Assembly: GCA_021464415.1 (NCBI GenBank)
Contig: CM038469.1
Span: 12,688,501 to 12,752,500 of the forward strand
DNA: 64,000 bases
Reading direction: 5' to 3'
DNA from: Lonicera japonica
Lineage: Eukaryota; Streptophyta; Magnoliopsida; Dipsacales; Caprifoliaceae
Under the pieces are notes generated by a model, which made no database searches, was not told the DNA's origin, and saw only the letters and a program-made list of their open reading frames with translations. Shown in pieces: positions 63,717 to 64,000 of the stretch (its first letter is position 1; each line of letters begins with the position of its first letter). The position numbers were made by a program, and so were the translations under genes.

Positions 63717-64000
63717 TAGTTAAATAGTGAATTTTTAATGTGAAAAAAATATTAATTGACGATATTTGTGTACCTCTTAAATATAGCATAGCATGCATCG
63801 CATATATTTTAAATAGATCGATTTGAATGCAGGCACAATTTTACTTCTCTCTGGTTACAACTTGTGCAATACTCGGGACGATATTCAAATTATTATTAAA
63901 AAGAATTATGAAATAAGGAAAAAAATATTTAAGTAATATAATATCATAACAATTCCATGTAAAATAGCACAAATATACAATAAAACACACAATTAATCCA
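62804..64000. other. Intergenic, no gene seen
   Basis: Very AT-rich. A microsatellite (AT)n(GT)n lies at 63673-63716. Open frames are short and lack motifs. Confidence 0.5.

Overview
The window is nuclear DNA from a flowering plant, most likely a eudicot. The evidence is plant-specific gene families split by many GT-AG introns, AT-rich intergenic DNA full of MITEs and Helitrons, and a very large Ty3/gypsy retrotransposon of the Tat type. No species can be named from sequence alone. About 7.5 kb at the left is gene-poor and holds old retrotransposon debris, a possible mitochondrial insert and two MITE-like repeats.

Three host genes can be rebuilt exon by exon, each with frames that join exactly. 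(1) 8648-15989 (+): a CDPK-related protein kinase (CRK), 11 exons, 599 aa, with an N-terminal acylation signal, a full set of kinase motifs and degenerate EF-hands. (2) 18451-24333 (+): an acidic SAP-domain protein, 10 exons, 517 aa, resembling plant 'zinc finger CCCH domain-containing protein 62'-type proteins. (3) 31726-28845 (-): an atypical short-chain dehydrogenase/reductase, 5 exons, 296 aa, lacking the usual catalytic tyrosine. Their introns are packed with mobile DNA: a MITE inside a MITE with both 9-bp target duplications intact, a tandem run of Helitron-like ends, and an antisense piece of a rhamnogalacturonate lyase gene.

The right half is dominated by one complete 18.8-kb LTR retrotransposon at 38880-57663, flanked by the 5-bp duplication AGTAT. 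Its two ~1576-bp LTRs differ by one substitution and one indel, so it inserted recently. Gag-protease-RT-RNaseH-integrase is one unbroken 2294-codon frame on the minus strand. The region between pol and the 3' LTR carries two genes in the opposite orientation: gene A (42405-46503, five exons, plant-mobile-domain type, with one frameshift) and gene B (46968-48224, one exon, related domain). The element sits inside an arm of an older foldback transposon.

The most striking observation is that the LTR promoter and both antisense-gene promoters share the same perfect 12-bp palindrome, TGTCGCGCGACA. It is present in arrays of 9 (LTR, 6 perfect) and 3 and 3 (genes A and B), always just upstream of a TATA box, and mostly spaced at 20-23 or 30-32 bp, close to whole helical turns. 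This looks like a retrotransposon-borne regulon in which the element's genomic promoter and its two accessory genes answer to one DNA-binding factor. To the right of the element the DNA is intergenic and rich in MITEs, small Helitrons and microsatellites.
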